From: Heterohyrax brucei
Lineage: Eukaryota; Chordata; Mammalia; Hyracoidea; Procaviidae
NCBI GenBank assembly: GCA_028571685.1
Contig: CM053143.1
Location: 134,946,829-135,010,828 of the forward strand
Reading direction: 5' to 3'
Length of the DNA stretch: 64,000 nucleotides
Shown piece after piece: positions 33,464-43,770 of the stretch; within the stretch, counting starts at the first letter, position 1, and the number at the start of each line of letters is the position of its first letter. The notes under the pieces were generated by a model that searched no databases, had not been told where the DNA came from, and saw only the letters and a list, made by a program, of their open reading frames with translations. Position numbers and translations under genes: made by a program.

Positions 33464-34015
33464 AGGACTGTCAATTAAGTTTGTAAATTCACCCTAGAAA
33501 AGATGCGACATACCTCATTGCTGAATATCACTACAGTCACCTTCCAAGTACTCCCCCTGGAAAGCTATGTACTGATGCCAGAACCTAGTCCACACTTCAA
33601 AGCAATTTTGGATCTCTTTGTGGAATGGTGATCAGAACTGTCATTATATTGCCCTTGTCCTGAATGGCATTAAAATGCCTTCTTTTCACTATTTCCTTTA
33701 TCTTCAGGTAAAGAAAAAAGTCACTGGGGGCCAGATCGTGTGAGAAGGGAGGGTGTTCCAATGCAGTTATTTGTTTACTGGCTAAACACTCCCTCACAGA
33801 CAACTATACAGTTAAGTTTGTGAACTTGCCACTGTACCATCACGCACAATGGCCATTCCAGAAAGAGTTCCAAAATTGCTTTGAAGGGTGGACCTGGCAC
33901 TGGCATTGATGCATACCTTCCCAAGGGGAGTACTTCTAAGGTGTCCATAGTGATATTCAGCAATGAGGTATGTAGCACTTAGAACAATTAAGTTTGCAGA
34001 CTTAACTGTCATACC
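33464..34015. mobile_element. Rearranged mariner with inverted arms
   Basis: Mariner family shared with the 60220-61518 element. Left part 33464-33835: one terminal repeat ('gactgtcaattaagtttgta'), a transposase C-terminal remnant, and the other terminal repeat ('cagttaagtttgtgaacttg' near 33810), so it is an internally deleted copy. Right part about 33840-34015: a second transposase-end and terminal-repeat segment in the opposite direction. For example, 'attgctgaatatcactacag' at 33518 pairs with 'tagtgatattcagcaatgag' at 33948. The outer arms (about 160 bp) form an imperfect inverted repeat. Confidence 0.82.
33597..33803 (-). pseudogene. Mariner transposase C-terminal remnant
   Basis: A frame of 68 residues contains 'HPPFSHDLAPSDFFLYLKIK', the mariner-family block that carries the last catalytic Asp of the D,D34D triad, followed by 'VKRRHF'. 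The N-terminal DNA-binding domain and the first catalytic Asp are absent. It is a relic of the internally deleted copy. Confidence 0.85.
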
Positions 34016-34894
34016 TTGTATATGATTAACAAGAAGCTCAGAGAAATCACATATGATCCATACCTTCAACATTATTAGAAATTGGAAAATTCCATAAATT
34101 TTAAGTCTCTTATAAGTAGACAAGTAAATCCCAAATACCAGTGTAGTTAATGCTAGAGCATTGACTATAACTACAAGCTTGTGAGCATAGAAAGTGAGAG
34201 CTCAAAGTATAACTTAAGACACTCTGAAGGGAGGAAAAAGAGAGAGAGAGAGAGAGCAGGCTGGGAGCCTATAGATAGCACCAAAAAAAAAAAAAAAAGA
34301 AAGAAAGAAAAAAAAAGAAATCATCATCAGAAAGAAAAAGTTCAATACTAAGTGCTAAAATACTACTCATAGATCACAGACCTGATAATTCACAACACTA
34401 TTTACAGAAAAATGAAAATTAAAGTTGGAGAAATGGAGAAGCTCCAGGGGTGAATGACAAGAATATGAGAGAGACAGTACATCTTGGAGGTACAAGGACC
34501 AGAGGGAGGGATATAAGAAAGAGAAAAGAGGGTAAAGTAACAAAAGTGAAAGAGAATAAGATATGAGAAGCTTTCACTCCCTACTCCCCACCCACCACTA
34601 CTGAAATCTTCTATTAAAGGAACTGAATTTTATTGTATAATCAAAGTGAGTACTCTTGAATTAGAATCTCTGCCCAAGAAATACTTAAGAAACAAACGCA
34701 CACACAAATTACTAGAGGATGTGGAGTAATTTCTGGGAAACAGTAAGTGAAACAAGAAAAGTTAAAACTTTATATATAATGTGTTATGATTATGTCAGAA
34801 AGAAACAAGGAAACACACGTCTGCTTAGTTTGATGGAAAGAAACACATGAATATAAACCAGGATGAAATTAGTGATATGTAACAGGAGAAAAAC
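34016..34894. other. Unassigned with purine-rich simple repeats
   Basis: Holds an (AG)n tract at about 34239-34256 and an A-rich/AAAG tract at about 34283-34320. The rest is AG-rich unique-looking DNA with no gene. Confidence 0.45.
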
Positions 34895-35056
34895 AAAACA
34901 CAAAACTGTTGCTGTCAAGCCAATTCTGACTCATGTCTTGCAGGGCAGAAACACCCTCCACAGAGTTTTCATGACTTGACCTTTCAGAAGCAGAATAGGC
35001 TTTTCTTCTGAGGCACTGATGGGTGGGTTTGAACTGCCAGCCTTTTTGTTAGTAGC
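34895..35056 (-). mobile_element. Older AfroSINE variant, left part of a nest
   Basis: Minus-strand SINE: 'aactgttgctgtcaagccaa', 'ccctccacagagttttcatg', 'ggtgggtttgaactgccagc', ending at 'gttagtagc'. The rest continues at 36785-36820 ('tcagtaattaaacatttgca'), after the LTR inserted here. Confidence 0.85.
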
Positions 35057-36779
35057 TGTCTTAGTCATGTAGTTCTGCTGTAACAGAAGGAGAAATACCA
35101 CAAGTATATGACTTTAATAAGAAAAAGTTTATTCTCTTACAGTCCAGTAGGTTAGAAGTCTGAATTCAGGATGCTGACTCCAGCAGAAGGCCAACTGTCC
35201 CTGTAAACTGTGGAGAAGGTCCTTATCATCAGTCGTACCTTTGTATGGGAGCATCTCAGTGCAGGAAATCCAGGTACAAAGGATGTGCTCTCCTCCTGAC
35301 ACCACTCTCTTGGTAGTATGAGGTCCCATATCTGCCTGCTTGTTATTAGATGCTGTTGAGCTGGTTCTAACTCATAGAGATCATATGAACAACAGAACAA
35401 AACACTACCCTTGTGCCATGTCTTGTGCCATGTTCACAATCACTCTTACACTTAAGCCCATTGTTGTGGCCACTGTGTCAATCCATCTTGTTGAGGGTCT
35501 TCCTCTTTTTTGTAGACTCTCCACTCTACCAAGCATGATGTCCTTCTCCAGGGACTGATTCTTCCTGACAACATATCCAAAGTATGTAAGACGTAGTCTT
35601 ACCATCTTTGCTTTTGAGGAGCACTCTAGTTGTATTTCTTCTAGAACATGTTTGTTTGTTCTTTTCACCATCCATTGTACATTCAATATTCTTCTCCAAC
35701 ACCACAATTCAAAGGCATCAATTGTTTTTCTTTTTGTTCATTGTACGGCTTTCACATCCATGTGATGCGATTGAACATCCTGTGGCTTCAGTCAGATGCA
35801 TTTTAGTTTTCAAGGTGACATCCTTACTTTTGAATACTTTAAAGAGGTCCTTCATAGCAGGTTTTCCCAATCCAACATGTCTTTTGACATCTTGGCTGCT
35901 GATTCCATGGGCATTGATTATGGACCTAAGTAAAATGAAATCCTTGACAATCTCAGTCTTTTCTCCGTTTGTGACAATGCTGCTTACTGGTCCATTTGTG
36001 AGCATTTTTGTTTCCCTGGTGCTGAGCTGCAATCCATACTGAAAGCTGTGGTCCTTGATCTTCATCAGTAAGCATCTCAAATCTTCTTATTTCTAGCAAG
36101 TAAGGTTGTGGTGTCTGCATGATGCAGATTGTTAGTGAGTCATCTTCCAAACCTGATGCCTCAGGGTTCTTCATACAATCCAGCTTCTTGGATTATTTGC
36201 AGGGCATACAGATTAAAAAGATATGGTGAAAGGATATAACTCTAATGCATGCCTTTCCTGACTTTAAACCATGCAGAGTCCTTTTGTTCTCTTTGCACGA
36301 CTGTCTCTTGATCTATATACACATTCCTTAAGAGCACAATGAGGTGTTCTGGAATTGCCATTCTCTGCAACCTTAGTCATAATAGAGTATGATCCACACA
36401 GTCAAATGCTTTTAAATAGTTAATGAACACAAGTAAACATCTTTCTGGTATTCTTTGCTTCCAGTCAAGATCCATCTTACATCAACAGTGATATCCCTGG
36501 TTCCACATCCTCTTCTGAATCCAACTTGAACTTCTTGTAGTTCCTTGTCACTTGCTTCTCTCTTTTATATCTCAAAAGAGTTTGACTTAAGTCACTATTT
36601 GATCTTAGATATCTCACTAACACCTGCTAATCCATCTTATTACATCATAATGATAGATTTTACAACACGTGGGGAAATCACATCTGATGACTGAATGGTA
36701 GACAATCACACAGTACTGGCAACCATGACCTAGCTGAAGTTAACAGATATTTGGGGGGAACACAATTCAATCCACAACA
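35057..36779 (-). mobile_element. MaLR-like solo LTR split by an RTE
   Basis: Antisense LTR with TG at 35057-35058 ('tgtcttagtcatgtagttct') and CA at 36778-36779 ('caattcaatccacaaca'). A perfect 5 bp target duplication, 'gtagc', lies at 35052-35056 and 36780-36784. It is interrupted at about 35341-36548 by an RTE; without that insert it is about 515 bp, the same length as the LTR at 3611-4127. Confidence 0.88.
35341..36548 (-). mobile_element. 5'-truncated RTE LINE inside the LTR
   Basis: Minus-strand RTE with its 3' end at 35341 ('ttattagatgctgttgagct'), collinear to 'cttcttgtagttccttgtca' near 36548. The frame at 35718-36080 gives RTE C-terminal text ('FQYGLQLSTRETKMLTNGPV'). Host LTR text joins across it ('ctgcctgcttg' to 'ttgcttctctc'). 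This is the youngest layer of the nest. Confidence 0.9.
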
Positions 36780-36784
36780 GTAGC

Positions 36785-36820
36785 TCAGTAATTAAACATT
36801 TGCACCACTTGAATACTCCT
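36785..36820 (-). mobile_element. Older AfroSINE variant, right part of nest
   Basis: Resumption of the SINE broken at 35056: 'tcagtaattaaacatttgca', then 'ccacttgaatactcc'. It corresponds to the tRNA-like head. Confidence 0.75.
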
Positions 36821-37717
36821 TGTAATGGAAGAAGTTGGTGGGAAATGGCACTAAAACAGCAGGGAAGGGTTGACATTTTCTAAATAGTACATTTTTGTAG
36901 TGCTGCCTTTTAGAAGCATGCTGAAGTTCTCTCCATTCAAAAATTAAATAAGAATTTGACAAAAATTCAGATTTCATTCATAGAGTAAAGTAAGCAATTA
37001 CAGGTGGTCACTTTTGTGTTTTCAGAGTTGATTTGAGCTGCAATGTGAATCCACAGTGAGAGACTAGAAGTGGGAAACTGAGTGAAAGTGTGATCACTTT
37101 TCCCTTCTAGAATACAAATCTGGAAAGGCTTATTAGAAAGCTGACTCTTGCCACTAGGTTTTAGGGATCCTGGAGAAGCCCACATGCGTGGTAGGTATGA
37201 GATGACTATCATCTGGGGGTACAAACAGGTGCTATACAAAAGGATGCCCAAAGTAGAGGCACTTAGGTGAGAGAAACTAAGAAAGGAAGTCTGAGACCAT
37301 AAAGTGACTTTTGTTGCTAATAGAAAAAAAAAAAAAAAAAAAGAAATATTTAGGTTTAACCAGAATTCTGGAATCTGTCTGGGGGCTCTGATATTTATCA
37401 TTGATATACCAAAGTAAGGTTATGTTATAATCAAAATGGTGAATACATACAGCATAATGATCCATTATTTTTTTAAATAACTAGCATTTTATGTCATTGG
37501 CAACTGTAGCTATATACACATATTGATTTCTGCAGAAATTAGCACTTTTTCTTTTAATGAACTAGAAAAACAACATAGCAAGAATATAGCAATAAACCAT
37601 AAAAACCAACAAGAAATGTTTTGATGCAATTACATATTCCCATAAGGTCAACTAGAACCCTTGCAACTTGATGGTAAGACATAGCAAAGCATGGGACTTA
37701 GAACCCAAATAAACAAA
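36821..37717. other. Unassigned stretch
   Basis: No recognised repeat or gene. A poly-A run at 37322-37341 produces Phe-rich frames on the other strand, which I leave out. Confidence 0.4.
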
Positions 37718-37912
37718 AATCCAAAAGTTAATTTGGACTCATAGGAATCCTAGAGGACAGAGTAGAACCGTCTCACAGGGTTTCCAAGTCTATAAGTATT
37801 TACGGAAGCAGACTGCTACGTATTTCTCCTGCTGAGTGGCTTGTATGTTCGAATCAATGACCTTTTAATAAGCAGCCAAGCACGTTAACGACTCTACCAC
37901 CAGGGCTGCTGG
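37718..37912 (-). mobile_element. Older AfroSINE variant
   Basis: Minus-strand copy: 'actcataggaatcctagagg', 'cagagtagaaccgtctcaca', 'gttcgaatcaatgacctttt' and 'acgactctaccaccagggct'. Confidence 0.82.
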
Positions 37913-38655
37913 AGTTTAGAACACTACTCCTACAAAAGGATATATCTGAAACAACTTGTCTCATGCATGAAAGAGAAGACTAACAGAATCATTCAAACAG
38001 AACTATTTCACTGCACTATCACAGAAGGAGTGCAAGTTTACAGTTGCTTTGATTTTCTCACCTACCAGCATGACTTGGTACTTAAATCAATGGAATAGAA
38101 AGCTCCAGACTGTGGATTGTAGCACTTGGAGGGGAAAAAAGCTAATACGATCATTCTGTGCTCATCTCTTCAATGCAGTAGCACAGTCAGAATGATCAAA
38201 GTTAAATTAGGCCTTGCCATTTAAAAAATACTGAGAATGAGAAGTTCCAAGACACTAAAATTCTCTTCAAATATGCAGAGGATTGTGGTGATAAATACTA
38301 GAATTATTCCTTTTAAATATGAGAAGTTCTTTACGCAAAACAAACTTAGCTTATGATCTACATTTTTAGAGGTTGTTCTATTTTTCTGAACTCAATAGAG
38401 TTTATGATGCCTTGCCCAAATCTCATCTTTGTATTTGTGTATAAATTAATAAATACACAAACTCTGTAGCTTTGTAAAATCTAAGTTAAAAAACCACTGT
38501 CCATAATTCAGAGAAAAAATATTATCAGACATATATTCATTTAAAATAATTGTATTTCTTGAACATCAACAATTTTTAAAGTGAAAATAAATTATTTGAA
38601 TGTTGGCATGGCAAAAAGATAGAAAATACTTCCTATACTTCATCTATTTAGTTTT
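37913..38655. other. Unassigned; right end duplicated downstream
   Basis: No gene recognised. The last 45 bp (from about 38611, 'acttcctatacttcatct' and 'tttagttttgcagatca') recur at about 39680-39727. Confidence 0.45.
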
Positions 38656-38828
38656 GCAGATCAAAAACCAAGCCAAACGCACTGCTATTGAGTTGATTCT
38701 GACTCATAGTGACCCTATAGAACAGAGCAGAACTGCTCCATGGAGTTTTCAAAAGCACTTAGATTCAAACTGCTCACCTTTTCATCAGCAGCCATAGCTC
38801 TTAATCACTACGTCACAAAGGTTTCCAT
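38656..38828 (-). mobile_element. AfroSINE
   Basis: Full minus-strand AfroSINE: tail 'ccaagccaaacgcactgcta', 'ctgactcatagtgaccctat', body 'cagaactgctccatggagtt', head 'cttaatcactacgtcacaaa'. Confidence 0.9.
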
Positions 38829-38940
38829 GGATAGGAAGACTAAGAAGCAAGCAATAAATATATACAAGAAGGAACAATGCAAATTAAAATAGTGCATAGT
38901 GTAAGACTGTAAAAATTATCCAAATAAAGCAAGAATTAAG

Positions 38941-39195
38941 AGTTGTTGTTATTAGATGCTTTCAATCCCGTTCTGACTGATAGCCATCCTGTGTACCACA
39001 GAATGAAGTACTGCCTGCGCCTGAACCATCCTCACAGTGGTTGCTACGCTTGAGCCCACGATTGCAGCGCTTGTCAGTCCATCTCAGTGAAGCTTTTCTT
39101 CTCTTTCACTGACCATCTAGTTTACCAGGCATGATGTCTTTTTCCAGGTATTGGTGACCCTTCTTGATAATATGTCCAAAGTACATGAGAAGACG
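38941..39195 (-). mobile_element. RTE LINE 3' fragment
   Basis: Minus-strand RTE 3' end: 'gttgttgttattagatgct', 'tgcttgagcccacgatt' in diverged form, 'accaggcatgatgtcttttt', 'taatatgtccaaagtacatg'. It gives way near 39195 to a plus-strand RTE. Confidence 0.85.
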
Positions 39196-40110
39196 TCTTG
39201 GCATCAACAGAAGCACTAGCCAAGCCAAGTACCATGGAGTCGGATCCGACTCATGGCGACCCTAGGGGCTATGGTAGAACTGACCCCCAGAGTACTAGTG
39301 AGCTGAAAGGGACTGATGTCAGCCACTTGAATCAGACAGTCATATGGTCTACTATGCAAAAAATTGTAAATTGAAGAGGAATGATGCCACATTCATCATC
39401 AGAAAGAATATTTCAAGATCTATCTTAAAACACAAAGTTTTCATTGATAGGATAATATTCATATACCTACAAAGATGACCAGTTAACAGAACTGTTGTTA
39501 CATGTACCCACCAACCATTAATGAAGAAATTGAATATTTTTTCCAAGCTCTGGAGTCTGAAATTGAATAAATAGGCAATCATGATTCCTTGGTGGTTACT
39601 GGTGATGGAAATGTGAAATTCAGAAACAAAAAAGAAGGAACAGTTGTTGGAAATTATGTTGGAGAGGAAAAAAGACAACATAGTTCCTATCCTTCACAAT
39701 TTTGTCATCTGTTTAGTTTTGCAGATCACATTATAGATAAGATTCAAACCAAACTCACTGCTATCAAGTTGACAGAAACTATGCTGCAGATTACACGATA
39801 GGATTTTGTAAGACTGGTGACTTCTTCACTGTAAATATCTTTTTTCAAAAACATAACTGATGACTATACATGTGGAACTCACTAGAAGGAATGTACAGGA
39901 ATCGACCAACTGCATCTGTGGAAAAAGATGAGTTCACTATCATCAGCTAGAATCAGGTGAAAGGCCTGCTGCAGAACAGAACATTAACTGATCATTTACA
40001 AGCTTAAGTTGAGGCTGAAGAAAATGAAAACAAGTCCATAAGAGTATAGCTTTAAGTATATCTCACCTGAATTTAGGGACCATCTCAAGAACAGATTTAA
40101 GTTAGAGATT
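39196..40110 (+). mobile_element. RTE LINE endonuclease-region fragment
   Basis: Plus-strand RTE from the 5' half: 'actagtgagctgaaagggac', 'catatggtctactatgc', 'gtctgaaattgaataaatag', 'gttactggtgatggaaatgt' (endonuclease D-x-N region), to 'ggaccatctcaagaacagat'. It is interrupted by a SINE tail at 39218-39289 and by a copied segment at about 39665-39773. No useful frame remains. Confidence 0.85.
39218..39289 (-). mobile_element. Short 5'-truncated AfroSINE (about 72 bp)
   Basis: Minus strand: 'agccaagccaagtaccatgg', 'gtcggatccgactcatggcg', 'accctaggggctatggtaga'. It is longer than the mini inserts but still lacks the tRNA-like head. Possible target duplication 'aagcacta' against 'gagtacta' (6 of 8). 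Confidence 0.78.
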
Positions 40111-40436
40111 AGGGGGATTAACTGAAGGAGGCTTTCCTTTGGAGATAAGTGTTGAGTTGGTAAAGAAGCAAATGGAGCAGTCCAAGAAAAGAGAAAGGTG
40201 GAGGCCTAGGTAGCTTGGTGGGATAGCTGGGAACACTGAGTAGATGAGTTGTCAAAGTACTGGACGGCGCTTGGCTTGGCTTGGCAAAGTATATTTTTAG
40301 CTTTAGAGTTAACTCTACCAATACTGATTTGATCCCTTAGACAGTCAGATAGAAGCAAGTAAATGCAATCATAAAGACAGCACAACTGAACTTGAAAAAT
40401 TACAGCTTTTTTCAGAAAATGAGTAGAAATATCATA
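40111..40436. other. Unassigned stretch with a 24 bp SINE-tail insert
   Basis: No other recognised feature. The insert at 40261-40284 is listed separately. Confidence 0.4.
40261..40284 (+). mobile_element. Smallest tail-only insert (24 bp)
   Basis: Reads 'tggacggcgcttggcttg', then 'gcttgg': the last bases of the AfroSINE tail. Flanks are 'caaagtac' (40253-40260) and 'caaagtat' (40285-40292), 7 of 8 identical. It is too short to be found by a repeat search, but the tail text is specific. Confidence 0.65.
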
Positions 40437-40639
40437 CATTTTCTTTTTTATTATAATTAAGTGAAAGTTTACAATCCAAGTCAATTTTGCATACTTGCCT
40501 CTCTGCAACTCTATCTTCCCCTGAGACAGTACACTCTTCTTTTTCACCTCTACTTCCAGTATCCACTCAACCAGCACTTGTCCCCTCCTCCTCTCTACCT
40601 TCTCCTCTCCCCTCTAGAAAGAAACCATTAGGACAGCCT

Positions 40640-40684
40640 CATGTGTGTGTGTCTGTGTGTCTCTGTGTGTCTCTGTGTGTGTGT
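40640..40684. repeat. (TG)n-type simple repeat
   Basis: Tract of 'tgtgtgtgtctgtgtgtct' type inside the L1 3'UTR. Confidence 0.85.
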
Positions 40685-40692
40685 ACATATAT

Positions 40693-40858
40693 CAAAAAAC
40701 TAAACCCACTGTTTCTGAGTCCGGTCTGACCCATAGCAACCCTAGAGGTCAGAGTAGAACCACCCCCATAGAGCTTCCAAGGAGCACCTGATAGACTTGA
40801 ACTGCCGACCTTCTTGTTAGCAGATGTAGCACTTAACCATTACACTGCCAGAATTTCC

Positions 40859-40860
<2 letters not shown>
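40693..40860 (-). mobile_element. AfroSINE
   Basis: Minus strand: 'ctaaacccactgtttctgag', 'gacccatagcaaccctagag', 'aaggagcacctgatagactt', 'cacttaaccattacactgcc'. Inserted in the L1 3'UTR. Confidence 0.9.

Positions 40861-40900
<40 letters not shown>
40861..40900. repeat. (AT)n simple repeat
   Basis: About 38 bp of alternating TA at the SINE head side. Confidence 0.9.
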
Positions 40901-40902
<2 letters not shown>

Positions 40903-41920
40903 AAACTCTACGCATACCACATGCATCACTCTGTGTCCCCTTATCTAGTCTACTCTTTATCTGAAGTGTTGGCTTCAGTACTGATTTCAGGTCTAGGCTA
41001 GCAGAAATTCTAGGGGACATTCTCTCAGGGGAGCTTCCAGGCTGTAGGACCATTAATTCTGGTCTTTTAATACAGTTCTTGATCTGCATACCATTTTGCC
41101 TCGTGCTACATCAAGGACTCTACTTTGTGTTCCCTGTCAGGGCTGTCTTTGGTGGTAGCCAGGCACCAGCTGGTTCTTCTGGTCTCATGCTGATATAGTC
41201 TCCCAATTATAGGGGCCTTTGTGTCTCCTGGGGTCATTTTTCCTCACGTCTTTGGTATTCTCAGTTGTCATTTGTCGCAGATATGGTGGGACCAGTTGAT
41301 GTTCCTCAGATGGCAGCTTGCTGGCTTTTAAGACTCCAGATTCCTCTCACCAGTATGGAACATAGAACACTCTCTTAACAAAAGACTAGTTATGCCAATT
41401 GACCTCAATGTGCTCTGAAAACCATGATTTCCAGACCTCTGTTCCTGCTACTTTATCCTTTGAAATGTTGAGTTGAATTTAGAAAACCTTGTAGCTTATG
41501 GTGTAGCCCAGTTATGCTGACCTGACTTCTCCTGTGTGCTGTAACACCAGTCACCGAACCAAATCCCTGCAGACTACCTAATCCATGAGTAACCCTGTCC
41601 CCCCACCCCACTTGTAGCCATCAAAAAGTATTTTCTTCTGTGCATAAGCCCTTATTTAAGTCCTTGTAATACTGATCTCGTACAATATTTGTTATTGTAC
41701 AGCTGACTGATTTCACACAGCATAATGTCTTCAGTTGCTTGCAGATTATGAGACCTTTTCTAAAATCATCCTTTATCATTGCATAGTGTTCCACTGTGTA
41801 AATATACCATAATTTGTTTATTCACTCATCTGTTGATGGGCACCTAGGCTGATTCCATCAATTTTTTGCTATTGTGGACATACACACTTACTAATGTGTG
41901 AAAACTGAGAAAATGAGAGA

Positions 41921-42549
41921 GTATAGGAGTCATTAATGACACTGATGGAAATGATATCTGTTTACCAAACACAGTGGGAGGTGAGGTTTCCAGAAGACAG
42001 GGACTAGCAGTGACAATAAAATATTATATGATTCTCAAAGGAACAGATTTATTTTTTAATGATACAGTAAAAAGTGATGACCTGTGTTCAGATTTGAGGG
42101 AACCCATATAATTATCACCCCTCTTCCCCAAGGGAACCACCTAAGATAAAAATAAGGAGATTATGGTATATAAAGACCAAAAGATCTCAGTAGTTTTTAA
42201 AAACAGCTAACTGCTATGAGCCAAACACATTAGTTTGTTTTTTTTTTAAAAAAAAAAAACAACCAAATCGCTTAATCAACACAACAGTATAAGAGAAAGT
42301 ATTATTATTCACTTAATGTTACTCACAAGGCAGTCAAAGTTCACACTGCTAACCGAGATTATGGCAGTCTGAGTATCGTTACTAGAGAAAGTAGCCAAAG
42401 TATACAGCTATGGTAGTCTTCCAAAATTAAACACTGAAATTAAATTTACATACTCAGATGTAAGCATCACTGGACTGCTTCAAACTTCTCCAGTTGAAAA
42501 CTTTTACAGGTTAAATTAATAGAATGAAGATGAAGACCAGAATGCATAT
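41921..42549. other. Mostly unassigned, possible MIR trace
   Basis: At about 42215-42350 'tatgagccaaacacattagt' followed by 'agtattattattcacttaat' recalls an antisense MIR, but weakly. Homopolymer T/A runs occur at 42239-42260. Confidence 0.4.
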
Positions 42550-42728
42550 TTTCCTTTGATTCTTGGTGAATCCAGGTTACAGAATGGAACTGTGATCCAC
42601 AGAGTTTTCAATGGCTGTAATCTGTCAGAAGCAGATTGCTGGAACTTTCTTTTGAGGGTGCTTTGTGTGGATTTAACAGCCAATCCTTTGGTTAGTAGCT
42701 GAGTTCTCAGCTACTCAGGGACTCCACA
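42550..42728 (-). mobile_element. Older AfroSINE variant
   Basis: Minus-strand diverged copy: 'gttttcaatggctgtaatct', 'cagaagcagattgctggaac', 'cctttggttagtagctgagt', 'tactcagggactcc'. Confidence 0.78.
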
Positions 42729-42929
42729 GAAGTACCATAAGTAGCTGAAAAATTCAAAATAGAAGATAAAGATTGTAGCTAGAAATTGAGTTCAGTGTGA
42801 CATCTAAAGGGAGTGTTAATTGGAGTGATAAGAAAGACAAAATGAGCTGGACAAGAAATTAAAATTCATAATACACATTCCAGTACAGATACTTCAAAAG
42901 TTGCTTGAGGTTAAGGTAGTCCGTAACGC

Positions 42930-43558
42930 ATTATGTCAGTCCTGTGAAGTTGGTTCCAACTCACGATGACCCAGTGCAGAACAGAACCAAACACTGCCCT
43001 GTCTTACTCTAGGTCCACAATCACTTTTATGTTTCAGGCCATCATTCTAGCTACTGTGTCAGTCTATCTCATTGAGGGTCTTCCTCTTTTTTGATGACCT
43101 TCCACTCTATCAAGCATGATGTCCTTCTCCAGGGGCTGATCCCTCCTAACAACATGTCCAAAGATGTTAATGTGCAATCCATGCTGAAGACTGTGGTCTT
43201 TGATCTTTAGCAGTAAGAGTGTTTCAAACCTTCTTCACTGCTAGTAAAATGGTGTCCACTATATATTGCAGGTTGTTAGTAAGTCATCCTCCCATCCTGA
43301 TGCCTCACTCTTCTTCATACTATCTACCTGCTCAGATTATTTGCTCAATATACAGATTGAAGAGATATGGTAAAAGAATACAATCTTGATGCACAATTTT
43401 CCGGACTTTAAACCGTGTAGTGTCCCCTTGTTCTGTTCGCATGGCTGCTTCTTGATCCATGTACAGATTCCTTGAGAGCGCAACTAAATGCTATGGAACT
43501 CCCATTCTCCACAATGTTAGCCACAATTTGTTGTGATCCATACAGTTGGTATAGTCTA
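42930..43558 (-). mobile_element. RTE LINE with internal deletion
   Basis: Minus-strand RTE 3' part ('gttggttccaactcacgatg' to 'ctcctaacaacatgtccaaa'). It jumps at about 43165 to a region several hundred bases further into the element ('gtgcaatccatgctgaagac'), then continues to 'gttgtgatccatacagttgg'. The jump shows an internal deletion. Confidence 0.85.
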
Positions 43559-43599
43559 TAATGTATATATAACCTATAATACACTATATATAATTTATT

Positions 43600-43770
43600 T
43601 GTACTGCTTTTGATGACACAATCACCCTGCTAAATATTTTTACCATATTATCACTTGTAAGTCTCCTAGCAAACCTATGAGGAGCATACTGTTGTTATTC
43701 CCAGTTGATACATATAATAACTGACACACATAGCAATTTTCAATATATTCAGTATCATATAATTTATGAG
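43600..43770 (-). mobile_element. MIR-class SINE, diverged
   Basis: Antisense MIR-like text: 'gtctcctagcaaacctatga', 'ggagcatactgttgttattc', 'ccagttgatacatataataa'. Confidence 0.55.

Larger units (their letters stand above)
40437..41920 (-). mobile_element. L1 3' end (3'UTR and ORF2 end)
   Basis: Minus-strand L1. From 40437, 'ttataattaagtgaaagttt' is the 3' terminus. The 3'UTR has 'ggtggtagccaggcaccagc' and 'gcttgctggcttttaagact'. Near 41700-41900 comes text typical of late L1 ORF2 ('cagcataatgtcttcagttg', 'cactcatctgttgatgggca'). An AfroSINE is inserted at 40693-40862, and an (AT)n run borders it. Confidence 0.82.

Noticed and set aside
40861..40900. (AT)n run as a regulatory element
   Set aside because: An ordinary dinucleotide repeat next to a SINE; nothing supports function.
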